Below are positions 1-8,000 of a stretch of 50,728 nt of DNA, piece after piece (position 1 is the stretch's first letter; each line of letters starts with the position of its first letter). The stretch covers positions 1-50,728 of the forward strand of contig JAISTV010000031.1 of the NCBI GenBank assembly GCA_031272485.1. The letters are read 5' to 3'. The notes beneath the pieces are model-generated. The model was not told where the DNA came from and ran no database searches. It was given only the letters and a program-made list of their open reading frames with translations. The position numbers and the translations under genes are program-made. Origin of the DNA: Eubacteriales Family XIII. Incertae Sedis bacterium (GTDB taxonomy: Bacteria; Bacillota; Clostridia; Peptostreptococcales; Anaerovoracaceae).

Positions 1-1
1 G

Positions 2-1321
2 CTTGCGCGGGCGGGGCTTAAGCCTATCGTTTTGGAGCGGGGGTATCCGGTGGAGGAGCGGGCTAAGGCGGTGGCGGCTTTCTGGCGCGGCGGCGAGCTG
101 GATGAGGACAACAATGTGCTGTTCGGGGAAGGCGGAGCCGGGACGTTTTCTGACGGGAAGCTTACCAGCGGCATTCATGACCCGCGCAAGGCTTATGTGC
201 TGGACGCGTTCGCGGACGCGGGCGGGGGCGAGGAGATTCGGTATCTCGCCAGCCCGCATTTGGGGACGGACGTGCTCAGGACGGTGGTGCGGAATATTCG
301 CAAGGAGATTATCCGGCTTGGCGGCGTGATACTGTTTACGAGTAAGTTTGTGGGCTTCGAGGTGGACGGCGCGGGGCGGCTGTCGCGGGTGCTGTATAAG
401 TATGCGGGGAAAAAGAAGGTTGCAGGTTGCGACTGGATTGCCGGAACAAGTCCGGCAATGACGGGTGCGGCGAGTCCGGATGCCGGGTGCGGGGTACAGG
501 GTGTTTTTGCGCGGCATTTGGTTTTGGCTACCGGGCATAGCGCGCGGGATACGCTTGCTGTGCTGCGGGAGGCAGGCCTTAGTATGGCGCGCAAGCCGTT
601 TTCTATGGGGGTGCGCATAGAGCACCGCCAGCAGATGATTGACGAGAGCCAGTACGGCAGGGATTTTGAAAAAACATATGGCATGCGCATGCGGGAGGCG
701 GGGCTTGGCGCGGCTTCGTACAAGCTGTCAACCAAAACGCTTGACAGCCGCGGGGTCTACACGTTCTGCATGTGCCCGGGCGGCACGGTGATTACGGCGG
801 CATCTGAGAAGGGCGGGCTGTTTACGAACGGCATGAGCAGCCGGGCGCGGGACGGCAGCTATGCAAACAGCGCGGTGCTGGTGGACGTGCGGCCGGAGGA
901 CCTGCCTGGTGAGGATCTGTTCGCGGGCATTGCCCTGCAGAGGGAGATGGAGCAGAAGGCCTTTAAGCTGGCGCACGAACGCTACGAGGCGCTCACGAGT
1001 ACGGTGGGGCAGTTCGGAAATGCAGAGGATAGGCTGGCGCAGTGTCTGCCCGGGTTCGTGGTGGACGGCATTCTCTACGCGCTGCCGGTGTTCGGGCGGA
1101 AGATTCCGGGGTTTGACGATCCGGACGTGAAGCTGTACGGGCCGGAAACGCGGAGTAGCTGCCCGGTGCGCGTGCTGCGGGATGAGACATTGCAGGCGAA
1201 TGTAAAGGGGGTCTTTCCCTGCGGGGAGGGCGCCGGGTACGCCGGCGGGATTATGAGCGCCGCGGTAGACGGGCTTAAGGCTGCGGAGAGGATTGTTGAG
1301 GAATGTAAGTCCGTCAGGTAG
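2..1321 (+). CDS. FAD-dependent dehydrogenase, COG2509-like (5' end outside window)
   Basis: The frame is open from the left edge, so the N-terminal dinucleotide-binding start lies outside; the TTG at 32 is an internal Leu codon. Visible motifs are FGEGGAGTFSDGKL (visible residues 41-54), ATGHSARDT, VYTFCMCPGG and a C-terminal GEGAGYAGGIMSAA segment. Together they are typical of the large uncharacterised flavoprotein dehydrogenases of COG2509; the substrate is unknown. The C-terminal glycine-rich segment probably closes over FAD. About 25 residues around visible residue 143-165 look inserted just before the conserved ATGHSARD strand, and they contain WIAGTSPAMT encoded by a palindromic repeat. 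The reading frame continues through the insert, so the gene appears functional. It converges with larA; the gap holds a tandem repeat and no clear terminator. Confidence 0.85.
   Translation, partial: LARAGLKPIVLERGYPVEERAKAVAAFWRGGELDEDNNVLFGEGGAGTFSDGKLTSGIHDPRKAYVLDAFADAGGGEEIRYLASPHLGTDVLRTVVRNIRKEIIRLGGVILFTSKFVGFEVDGAGRLSRVLYKYAGKKKVAGCDWIAGTSPAMTGAASPDAGCGVQGVFARHLVLATGHSARDTLAVLREAGLSMARKPFSMGVRIEHRQQMIDESQYGRDFEKTYGMRMREAGLGAASYKLSTKTLDSRGVYTFCMCPGGTVITAASEKGGLFTNGMSSRARDGSYANSAVLVDVRPEDLPGEDLFAGIALQREMEQKAFKLAHERYEALTSTVGQFGNAEDRLAQCLPGFVVDGILYALPVFGRKIPGFDDPDVKLYGPETRSSCPVRVLRDETLQANVKGVFPCGEGAGYAGGIMSAAVDGLKAAERIVEECKSVR
437..459 (+). repeat. Palindromic hairpin repeat (WIAGTSPAMT type), copy 1, in frame in the dehydrogenase
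   Basis: Arms ATTGCCGGA and TCCGGCAAT are perfectly complementary around the 5-nt loop ACAAG. The flanks GACTGG and GACGGG are shared with other copies. It is read in the same frame as the copies at 26699, 26786, 41792 and 41939. Read on the other strand it gives VIAGLVPAIQ, which resembles (from memory) peptides encoded by REP-like palindromes in alphaproteobacteria. Confidence 0.85.
724..748. repeat. TGTCA-N11-TGACA palindrome, copy 1
   Basis: Arms GCTGTCAA (724-731) and TTGACAGC (741-748) form a perfect inverted repeat with a 9-nt spacer, inside the dehydrogenase gene (codons for LSTKTLDS). TGTCA to TGACA start distance is 16. Confidence 0.7.
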
Positions 1322-1337
1322 GACTGGACCCGCGGAA

Positions 1338-1402
1338 CGAGTCCGGCAATGACGGGTACGGCGAGTCCGGCAATGACGGGTACAGCGAGTCCGGCAATGA
1401 CG
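1338..1402 (+). repeat. 24-bp tandem array of half palindromes
   Basis: CGAGTCCGGCAATGACG starts at 1338, 1362 and 1386, an exact 24-bp period. The first two units end GGGTA and the last runs into the end of larA. The unit is the right half of the hairpin repeat at 437-459, amplified without its left arm. It fills the gap between two convergent genes, where a terminator would be expected, but I see no classical T-tailed hairpin. Confidence 0.75.
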
Positions 1403-1403
1403 T

Positions 1404-2696
1404 CTAAAGATACGGGATGGCTTCTGCGCCTTCCGGGAGGATTAGCAGGAACGGGTCCTTGAAACGGGAGAGGGTTTCTTCCAGCGTTTGCTGCAGGGCG
1501 GCTTCGTGGCTGTGGCCCAGGCCGGCCTGTGCCATTTGCGCGGCGGTCAGCCCGTCGCTGATATACGTGATTCGGTTTCGGCGGGCTATCCGCCCGTTGC
1601 CCACGCCCACAGCCATGGCGAGCATGTCCTCGCCCCTTTCTCCGGCTGCCACGCGTGCCGCAAGCGCCTCCGGCCCGTCCTCCATGGATATGTACCGCAG
1701 CACGTCCGGGTGCGGCCCGACGCCTTCCTCGCAGGCGGCCAGAACCAGAATCTCGCCGCCCGGCTTTATTACCTTGGCGGGGGCGTAGATGGCCTTGCCG
1801 CATTGCCAGAAGTCCAGGTAGATGGGGTGGGCGGCGGTAAGCACCACGTCCGGCGCCTCCGGAAGCGGTATCCCGCACAGTTCCTGCGCGTAGCCTACCA
1901 CCCGGCGCTGCGCCGCGATATAGTCGCCCGCCGCCGCGCGGTAGAGCCGCTGCCCCTCGTCCAGCGCCACGTTGACAATGAAATGCAGGCCGATGTTTTT
2001 CGTCCACGCCTCCACCGCCAGCCGGGTAGGCGCCTCGACCATGCCCAGCAGAATCTCCTCCGTGAGCCCCTGAATAATGTGAAACTCCGAGACGATGTCC
2101 GCCGCCGTAATCCCCGGATACAGAATCTTGGCGCCGCCGGAAAATCCCATGCACCCGTGCGGCATGACCGTGCCCAGTCCGATTCGCACGTCCGCCTCCA
2201 TGGCGGGCTTAAACACGCGGATGGGCGTGCCGAGCTCGCTCAGACCCACCTCGGTAAGCTGCGCGGGGTCCGCAAACTCGCTGTTCATCACGCGGTAGTT
2301 TTCGTAAATCTCCGCGCCCACCTTCTCCCGCATCTCCGCTTCCGTCATGTAGCGATGGCTGCCGAGCGCCATGACAATCAGGATGTCCTCGTGCCGCACG
2401 CCGGCGCCTTCGATCCGCGGCAGCAGCTCGCGCAGAATCAGATTCACGGGCGTAAAGCGCGTGTTGTCGTCGGAGATTATGCAGACCTTCTGTCCGGGGC
2501 GCACCAGCTCTTCTATCCGTGGGCTGCCCACCGGCGCGTCCAGCGCCGCCCGTATTTCCGCCGACGCGTCCACTGGCACCGGCACCTTGTTCATGGGTGC
2601 ATATAAAAACCGCACCCCGTCCGGAACGGTAACCGTATGCGAGCGCGCGCCACACTGCAAAGAAAACGTGCGCGCCGCCTCGCCGCCGCCCGTCAC
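1404..2696 (-). CDS. larA: LarA-type nickel-dependent (lactate) racemase
   Basis: A 430-residue protein of the LarA/DUF2088 family, which racemises lactate or other 2-hydroxy acids using a nickel-pincer (NPN) cofactor bound covalently to Lys. Family landmarks are present at the expected spacing: SDDNTR (D77, R80), H114 in GSHR, H180 and K190 in PHGCMGFSGGAK, and H206 in SEFH. They correspond to D72, R75, H108, H174, K184 and H200 of the Lactiplantibacillus enzyme as I recall them. The GTG start overlaps the gpmI stop in a GTGA arrangement, with AGGAAGG just upstream, so translation is probably coupled. No cofactor-synthesis genes (larB, larC, larE) are visible here. The substrate could be another hydroxy acid, since the family is diverse. 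Confidence 0.85.
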   Translation of the reverse strand: MTGGGEAARTFSLQCGARSHTVTVPDGVRFLYAPMNKVPVPVDASAEIRAALDAPVGSPRIEELVRPGQKVCIISDDNTRFTPVNLILRELLPRIEGAGVRHEDILIVMALGSHRYMTEAEMREKVGAEIYENYRVMNSEFADPAQLTEVGLSELGTPIRVFKPAMEADVRIGLGTVMPHGCMGFSGGAKILYPGITAADIVSEFHIIQGLTEEILLGMVEAPTRLAVEAWTKNIGLHFIVNVALDEGQRLYRAAAGDYIAAQRRVVGYAQELCGIPLPEAPDVVLTAAHPIYLDFWQCGKAIYAPAKVIKPGGEILVLAACEEGVGPHPDVLRYISMEDGPEALAARVAAGERGEDMLAMAVGVGNGRIARRNRITYISDGLTAAQMAQAGLGHSHEAALQQTLEETLSRFKDPFLLILPEGAEAIPYL

Positions 2697-4255
2697 GCGC
2701 CCTTCCTTTCGATGAGGCTCGTGCCCGTCATCTCCTTAGGCTGCGGCAGTTCCATCATTTCAAGCAAGGTGGGGGCAATGTCGGACAGCACGCCGCCCTC
2801 TTTGAGCAAGAGAGCCGAATCGCCGGGCCGGATGAGGATGAGGGGTACCGGATTAAGCGAATGCGCGGTAATGGGCTCGCCTTTCGGCGTGAGCATGGTG
2901 TCGGAGTTTCCGTGGTCTGCCGTAATGAGCAGCTGACCGCCCTGCGCCTGCACCGCCCCGGCAATGCGTCCCACGCACTCGTCCACCGTTTCCACCGCCT
3001 TAATCGCCGCATCGAACACGCCGGTGTGTCCCACCATGTCCATGTTCGCGAAGTTCAGAATAATCACGTCGTACTTTCCGGATTCTATCTGCGCCACCAC
3101 AGCGTCCGTCACGAGATAGGCGCTCATCTCCGGCTTAAGGTCGTAGGTGGCCACCTTGGGGGACGGGATGAGTATCCGATCCTCGTCCGGACCTGGCACC
3201 TCCACGCCGCCGTTGAAGAAGAAGGTCACGTGGGGATACTTCTCCGTCTCCGCAATCCTCAGCTGCTTAAGCCCCAGGGAAGACAGGTACTCGCCGAGCG
3301 TATTGGGAATCACCTCCGGCGGGAAAGCCACCTGCACGCCGGGCATGGTCGCGTCGTACTCCGTAAGCGTTACGAACGAGATGTCAAGCAATTTTACTTG
3401 ACGCGTAAACCCGTCGAAATCCGGGTCTGTGAACGCCCGGGTGAGCTCCCGGGCCCGGTCCGGCCGGAAGTTAAAGAACACCACGCTGTCCCCGTCCGCC
3501 ACGGTCACGGGCGTCTCTCCGGCCGCCGCGACATTCGTGGGACTGACGAACTCGTCGTTTTCGCCGCGGTCGTACGCGGCCTTAATTGCCGCCTGCGAGC
3601 TATCCGCCTTGAGACCCGTACCGGCCGTCAGGGCGTCGTAGGCCTTCTGTACGCGCTCCCAGCGTTTATCTCTGTCCATGGCGTAGTAACGCCCGCTCAC
3701 GCTCACCACGCGTCCCGTGTCGAGCTGCGCAAGCATGTTCTCAAGCTGCTCCATGTAGCCGGCCGCGCTCCGCGGCGGGGTGTCGCGCCCGTCTAAGAAC
3801 GCGTGGATGTATACGCGCGAAAGTCCCTTGCGTCCGGCCATTTCCACGAGCGCGCGCAAATGCGTGTCGACCGCGTGCACGCCGCCGGGCCCTATGAGCC
3901 CCATAAGGTGCAGGCTGCGGCCGTCCGTAGCCGCGCGATCCATGCACGCCGAGAGCACCGCGTTACTGAAAAAAGCGCCGCTATCTATGGCCTTGCTGAT
4001 AATCGTAAGATCCTGCTCGACTATGCGGCCGGCGCCGATATTCAGATGGCCTACTTCGCTATTGCCCATCTGGCCTTCCGGCAGGCCAACGGACGGCCCG
4101 CTTGCGCCCAGCGTGGTAAAGGGATGCGCCGCCATAAGCGCGTCCAGATTCGGTGTGCGCGCCGCGCGGATGGCGTTCCCGTAAGTTTCCGTCGTGTATC
4201 CGCAACCATCCATGATTATGAGCATGGTGGGGCGGTAAGGCAGTTGTATATTCAT
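2693..4255 (-). CDS. gpmI: 2,3-bisphosphoglycerate-independent phosphoglycerate mutase
   Basis: A 520-residue alkaline-phosphatase-fold enzyme that interconverts 3- and 2-phosphoglycerate in glycolysis using two Mn ions. The N-terminal metal ligand is D16 in LIIMDG and the phosphorylated serine is S66 in GQMGNSEVGH. HAFLDGRDTPP, SGRYYAMDRDKRW, NFANMDMVGHTG and ITADHGNSD follow in family order. The start at 4255 is preceded by GGAGGGA at good spacing; an upstream in-frame ATG at 4276 would place the -10 box inside the gene. It is expressed from the divergent promoter region 4275-4297 and is followed by overlapping larA. Confidence 0.96.
   Translation of the reverse strand: MNIQLPYRPTMLIIMDGCGYTTETYGNAIRAARTPNLDALMAAHPFTTLGASGPSVGLPEGQMGNSEVGHLNIGAGRIVEQDLTIISKAIDSGAFFSNAVLSACMDRAATDGRSLHLMGLIGPGGVHAVDTHLRALVEMAGRKGLSRVYIHAFLDGRDTPPRSAAGYMEQLENMLAQLDTGRVVSVSGRYYAMDRDKRWERVQKAYDALTAGTGLKADSSQAAIKAAYDRGENDEFVSPTNVAAAGETPVTVADGDSVVFFNFRPDRARELTRAFTDPDFDGFTRQVKLLDISFVTLTEYDATMPGVQVAFPPEVIPNTLGEYLSSLGLKQLRIAETEKYPHVTFFFNGGVEVPGPDEDRILIPSPKVATYDLKPEMSAYLVTDAVVAQIESGKYDVIILNFANMDMVGHTGVFDAAIKAVETVDECVGRIAGAVQAQGGQLLITADHGNSDTMLTPKGEPITAHSLNPVPLILIRPGDSALLLKEGGVLSDIAPTLLEMMELPQPKEMTGTSLIERKGA
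3382..3403. repeat. TGTCA-N12-TGACg palindrome, copy 2
   Basis: GTCAAG (3383-3388) and CTTGAC (3397-3402) flank the 8-nt spacer CAATTTTA inside gpmI. Start-to-start distance is 17. Confidence 0.6.
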
Positions 4256-4274
4256 GTGTCCCTCCGTTTCTACC

Positions 4275-4297
4275 ATTATACCATTACATGATATAAT
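4275..4297. promoter_or_regulatory. Overlapping divergent extended -10 promoters (gpmI and lipid kinase)
   Basis: On the minus strand TGGTATAAT (4283-4275) drives gpmI; on the plus strand TGATATAAT (4289-4297) drives the lipid kinase. Both match the extended -10 consensus TGnTATAAT. I see no good -35 for either. The two -10 boxes are 11 bp apart and back to back, so each promoter's upstream contact zone lies in the other's transcription start region, and polymerase binding should be mutually exclusive. Confidence 0.7.
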
Positions 4298-4322
4298 GAA
4301 TGCGTATGTAAAGGAGACTCCT

Positions 4323-5237
4323 ATGCCACTTCAAAAAGTGCTGCTTTTCTACAACCCGCACGCGGGTCATAACGTGTTCAGCGGACAACTTGACACGGTG
4401 ATTCAGGCGTTTCAGGAGAAAGACCAGATAGTCGTGTCGCTGCGGGCGGACCGGCGTGAGCTGCTCGACGAGTTTTTCGAGGGGCGCGATATGAGCGAGT
4501 ACGCCAAGATTCTCGTGGCCGGCGGCGACGGGACGGTGAACACCATGGTCACGGCCATGGTCAAGTACGACCTGCATATTCCGCTCGCCATTTTTCCGGC
4601 GGGTACGGCGAACGATCTGGCGCACTACTTTGACCTGCCGTCCACCGTGGACGAAATGCTGACCATAGCTACCGGCGAGCACTATACGGAGATGGATGTG
4701 GGCATGGCGAACGACCGCTGTTTTGTGAACGTCATGGCGCTGGGGGTCATGGTGGACGTGAGCCAGAAGACCGACCCCGTGATTAAAAACACCATGGGCG
4801 TTATGGCCTACTACCTGCGCGGCGTGGCGGATATGCGCAAGCTCAAGCCCATCCCCATAACCATCACCTCGCCCGTGCGTAGCGAGGACCTTAAGATGTA
4901 CGCCATGATTATTATGAACGGCAGGTCCGCAGGCGGTTTTAAGCGCGCCGCGCCGGAGGCTTCTATAAACGACGGCATGCTGGACGTGATTATCTTCCGC
5001 AAGATGCCAATAATCAATCTGGCGGGGGCGGTGTTTTCCGTTCTCTCCGGGCAGCATACCGCGAACAAGAACGTGCTCTTTTTCCGCACGCCCGAGCTCA
5101 TCGTCGAGTCCCCCGAGGACCTTTCGACGGATGTGGACGGCGAGGCGGGGCCCGGGCTGCCGCTGCACCTGAGCGTGCTGCGCCGCCGCCTGAAAATCTG
5201 TACACTCAAAGACGACATGGAAGGAAACGAATGGTGA
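4323..5237 (+). CDS. Diacylglycerol/lipid kinase (DgkB/YegS family)
   Basis: A 304-residue protein of the DAGK catalytic-domain family, which phosphorylates diacylglycerol or related lipids at the membrane face with ATP. Motifs: FYNPHAG near the N-terminus, the nucleotide-binding GGDGTVNT (residues 68-75), FPAGTANDLA (91-100), and a C-terminal half with DVDGEAGP, the metal/phosphate loop usual in this family. The start at 4323 is fixed by AAGGAG with a 6-nt spacer; in-frame starts further up lie in the promoter. It heads a short plus-strand operon with the acetyltransferase (4-nt gap) and the HD protein. A role in recycling diacylglycerol to phosphatidate is inferred from family. Confidence 0.9.
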   Translation: MPLQKVLLFYNPHAGHNVFSGQLDTVIQAFQEKDQIVVSLRADRRELLDEFFEGRDMSEYAKILVAGGDGTVNTMVTAMVKYDLHIPLAIFPAGTANDLAHYFDLPSTVDEMLTIATGEHYTEMDVGMANDRCFVNVMALGVMVDVSQKTDPVIKNTMGVMAYYLRGVADMRKLKPIPITITSPVRSEDLKMYAMIIMNGRSAGGFKRAAPEASINDGMLDVIIFRKMPIINLAGAVFSVLSGQHTANKNVLFFRTPELIVESPEDLSTDVDGEAGPGLPLHLSVLRRRLKICTLKDDMEGNEW

Positions 5238-5241
5238 AGAA

Positions 5242-5712
5242 ATGTTTTTAATGGTTGAAGAAATGACGCATCGCTATCGCGAGCTGATTCCGTTTTTCAT
5301 AGAGCAAGGGCTCGAGTTCGCGCCCGAGGACGCGGAAGGGGACGTGCCTCCGGAAATCGTAAAATGCTGGCAGGCCGTGGACGATTATGAAAACCTGCTG
5401 GCCGGTTGCGTGCTCGCCAAACGGGAAGGCCAGTACATTTGTGACGGCATAGCCACGGCGCCCGAGGCGCGCGGTAAGGGGGTGGCGTCCATCCTGCTTG
5501 ACTTTATGCTGCAGGAGATAGCGAAAGACGGCGGGAATAAGATCTATCTGGTGGCGCGCACGCCGGAGTTTTTCCTGACGAACGGCTTCGTCAAGGTGGA
5601 GCGCAGCGAGGCGCCGGAGTTTTTCGAGTGCTTTACCTGCGACCAGTATCAGACTACGTGTCAGCCGGAGGTTATGCGGTTCGATATTGACCCGAAGATA
5701 TATAATGAATAG
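5242..5712 (+). CDS. GNAT-family N-acetyltransferase with C-terminal Cys cluster
   Basis: A 156-residue single-domain GNAT protein. Motif A (acetyl-CoA pyrophosphate loop) is IATAPEARGKGVASILL; FFLTNGFVKVE is the usual beta6/beta7 region. The C-terminus carries ECFTCDQYQTTCQPEVM, a three-cysteine pattern resembling the tail of short N-acetylglutamate synthases and related acetyltransferases, and possibly a metal site; the substrate cannot be read from sequence. ATG codons at 5242 and 5251 are both possible. A near-duplicate of the start region (5231-5244 versus 5251-5265) makes the exact start uncertain. The gap to the lipid kinase is 4 nt, so the genes are probably co-transcribed. Confidence 0.8.
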   Translation: MFLMVEEMTHRYRELIPFFIEQGLEFAPEDAEGDVPPEIVKCWQAVDDYENLLAGCVLAKREGQYICDGIATAPEARGKGVASILLDFMLQEIAKDGGNKIYLVARTPEFFLTNGFVKVERSEAPEFFECFTCDQYQTTCQPEVMRFDIDPKIYNE

Positions 5713-5752
5713 TAGGATGGGCCCGTCAGGCGGGACTGGAAGGAGCGGTGAG

Positions 5753-6313
5753 ATGCCTAAGACTGAACTTTCGAGAGACGCGGCGTTGGCGGCGCTTGAG
5801 AAGTATAACAAGGACGAGTTTCACATTAAGCACGCGCTGGTGGTGGAGGGCGTTATGCGCTACTTCGCGAATCTGCTCGGCTACGGAGACGAGGAGGACT
5901 TCTGGGGCATAGTGGGGCTGCTGCACGACATAGACTTTGAGCAGTACCCGGAGCAGCACTGCCTCAAGGCGCCGGAGCTTCTGCGTGAAGCGGGCGCGGA
6001 GGAGGAACTCATCCACGCGGTGGTGAGCCACGGCTACGGGATTACTGTGGACGTAGAGCCTACGCACGAGATGGAGAAGGTGCTCTTCGCTACAGACGAG
6101 CTTACCGGCCTTATCGGCGCGGTGGCCATAATGCGGCCAAGCAAGAGCGTGCAAGACCTGGAGCTCAAGTCCGTAAAGAAGAAGTACAAGACGCCCAACT
6201 TCGCGGCGGGTTGCTCGCGCGACGTAATCAATCGCGGCGCGGAAATGCTCGGCTGGGAGCTGGACGATTTAATCAGCCGGACCATACTGGCCATGCGAAC
6301 CTGCTGCGACTGA
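5753..6313 (+). CDS. HD-domain phosphohydrolase-like protein
   Basis: A 186-residue HD-superfamily protein. The metal-binding pattern is H27 (KHA), H58-D59 (GLLHDID), H88/H93 (HAVVSHGYG) and D115 (FATDELTGL), consistent with a compact metal-dependent phosphohydrolase domain of the HDIG type. Substrate unknown; relatives act on nucleotides or are uncharacterised. The start is set by AGGAG at 5741-5745, 7 nt before ATG; the open frame extends upstream to 5687 but overlaps the acetyltransferase and lacks a site. It is last in the operon and ends at a strong bidirectional terminator. Confidence 0.8.
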   Translation: MPKTELSRDAALAALEKYNKDEFHIKHALVVEGVMRYFANLLGYGDEEDFWGIVGLLHDIDFEQYPEQHCLKAPELLREAGAEEELIHAVVSHGYGITVDVEPTHEMEKVLFATDELTGLIGAVAIMRPSKSVQDLELKSVKKKYKTPNFAAGCSRDVINRGAEMLGWELDDLISRTILAMRTCCD

Positions 6314-6361
6314 GGCGGGTACGGGCTGAAGCGCCCGGGACAGCGATAACGATTGCAGAGG

Positions 6362-6387
6362 AAAAGGAGGGCCGGAGCCCTCCTTTT
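6362..6387. terminator. Bidirectional rho-independent terminator
   Basis: AAAAGGAGGGC (6362-6372), loop CGGA, GCCCTCCTTTT (6377-6387): a perfect 11-bp stem with A and T tails on both sides, between the convergent HD-protein and permease genes. It should stop transcription from either direction. Confidence 0.92.
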
Positions 6388-6409
6388 ACATTGGCATAAA
6401 TATGTTTGC

Positions 6410-7903
6410 TTACGCGGCGCGGGTCTCGCCCTTCTTGAGGGGATACCACAGGCCTTCCGCCTCGCCGAACTGCTTGCCGTACCTCGCCTTGGCGTATACG
6501 CCGAAGACGACGCCGAGGGCCGTCCAGCCGCCGACCATAATCCACTCCTGCGTGACCAGGGCCGAGGGCATGCCGGGCAGGTAGAAGATGAACATGAATA
6601 CGCTCATGCCTACCGCGAGTACGCCCACAAGCGTTCCGAGGGGCGCCCTGTAGGGACGCAGCATTTCTTTCTCGCGGAAGCGCAGTACCAGGAAGGAGAG
6701 CGCCACCAGCGCGTACGCGATGACTATGCCGAAGCTGCCCGCGTCCGTAATCCACACCATGGCCGGCCGTCCGAAGAACGGGGCGATGATGGCGACCACA
6801 CCGATGAAGACAATGCTGGTAACCGGCGTGCGATGCTTCTTGTGCAGCTTGGCCAGGAACTTGGGAAGCATGTTGGCTTCCGCCATGGCGAATACCGCAC
6901 GGCTGCCGCCTACGAAGAACGAGTTGAAGCAGGTCAGGATGCCGCAGATACCCGCGATAATCATGACGTTTGCAAAGGCGTCTATGTTGCCGAATGCCAG
7001 CTTCATGGCGTCTGCCGCTACCAGAGCGGAGCTGCCGATTGCTTCCGTATCCATCATGCGGGATACGCAGAAGATAATGGCGATATACCAGAGGGTGGCG
7101 ACTATAACCGAGGCCACGAGGATCTTGCCCACCGTCTTGTACGGGAGGTTGATCTCCTCCGCCGCCTGCGGGATGACGTCAAATCCTACGAAGAGGAACG
7201 GGGTCATAATGGCCACCTTCATGATGCCGCCGCCGGCGCTGTCCGCCGCGAAGAGCGGTTCCATGTTTGCGGCGTCGCCGTTTACGACCGCTGCCGCGAT
7301 AAAGCCTATGCCCACGACGAACATAATGAATACCATGATGGTGTTCAGGATGGCCGCGGGTTTAATGCCCAGATAGTTGATGATGGTTATGGCCACGCCC
7401 GAGAGGATGCCCACCGCTACCCAGGAGGCGTATACGTCGAAACCGGCTACGGTGTACATATAGCCCTTGAGGTAGGCAGGCGCCGTGTTGATAATCTCTA
7501 CGCCGTTCGAATTGATAAAGGTTACCGCCTGGTCGTCCGGCACCGTGAACAGGTAACGGATAACCGTCGGGAATGCGCAGGCCTCGAAGGCAACCACGCC
7601 CACATACCCGAGAATTATAGCCCAGGTACAAACGAATGAGCTCCCCTTGCCGAGAGCGCGGAGCGAGAAGACGTGCTCACCGCCGCACAGCGGCATAGCG
7701 CTCGTCAGCTCCGAATAGGTGAGACCTACAAACAATACCATGACGCCGCCCAGAACGAAGGCCAAAATGGCGCCAAACGTTCCGCCTGTCGTAATCCAGT
7801 CCCCGACGATCATGACCCAGCTCCAGCCGATCATGGCGCCGAAGGACAGACTAAACACGTCCCTCTTGTTAAGTGTCCTCACAAACCTTTCTTCTTTAGC
7901 CAT
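6410..7903 (-). CDS. APC-superfamily amino-acid permease
   Basis: A 497-residue integral membrane transporter with about 12 hydrophobic segments. The N-terminal FSLSFGAMIGWSWVMIVGD is the unwound TM1 signature of APC transporters, and FVGFDVIPQAAEEINLPYK in the middle is the conserved TM6/loop region of this family. It probably moves an amino acid or polyamine in exchange or with a cation; the substrate is not readable. The start at 7903 (MAKEERFV) has AAAGGA 8 nt upstream; the ATG at 7912 sits directly against that site and is unlikely. It is a single gene with its own sigma-70-type promoter and an adjacent 39-bp palindrome, which suggests regulated expression. Confidence 0.9.
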   Translation of the reverse strand: MAKEERFVRTLNKRDVFSLSFGAMIGWSWVMIVGDWITTGGTFGAILAFVLGGVMVLFVGLTYSELTSAMPLCGGEHVFSLRALGKGSSFVCTWAIILGYVGVVAFEACAFPTVIRYLFTVPDDQAVTFINSNGVEIINTAPAYLKGYMYTVAGFDVYASWVAVGILSGVAITIINYLGIKPAAILNTIMVFIMFVVGIGFIAAAVVNGDAANMEPLFAADSAGGGIMKVAIMTPFLFVGFDVIPQAAEEINLPYKTVGKILVASVIVATLWYIAIIFCVSRMMDTEAIGSSALVAADAMKLAFGNIDAFANVMIIAGICGILTCFNSFFVGGSRAVFAMAEANMLPKFLAKLHKKHRTPVTSIVFIGVVAIIAPFFGRPAMVWITDAGSFGIVIAYALVALSFLVLRFREKEMLRPYRAPLGTLVGVLAVGMSVFMFIFYLPGMPSALVTQEWIMVGGWTALGVVFGVYAKARYGKQFGEAEGLWYPLKKGETRAA

Positions 7904-7971
7904 ACTACACATCCTTTCTGCCTCATGATAACGAACGGATAATTCCGGCACGAAATAAAAAATATAAGCTA

Positions 7972-8000
7972 ATTCTATGCGGGAAAAACGCGCAGTTCAA
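7972..8000 (-). promoter_or_regulatory. Sigma-70-type promoter of the permease gene
   Basis: On the minus strand TTGAAC (8000-7995), exactly 17 nt, then TAGAAT (7977-7972). This is the best-formed -35/-10 pair in the window. The leader to the ATG at 7903 is about 60 nt. Confidence 0.75.

Noticed and set aside
5701-5706. TATAAT upstream of the HD-domain gene
   Set aside because: Lies in the end of the acetyltransferase gene, has no -35 at proper spacing and no TG extension; operon transcription is sufficient.
6353-7639. 428-codon plus-strand frame opposite the permease
   Set aside because: Antisense to a clear APC transporter; the translation is hydrophilic and His/Arg-rich and it begins in the terminator region.
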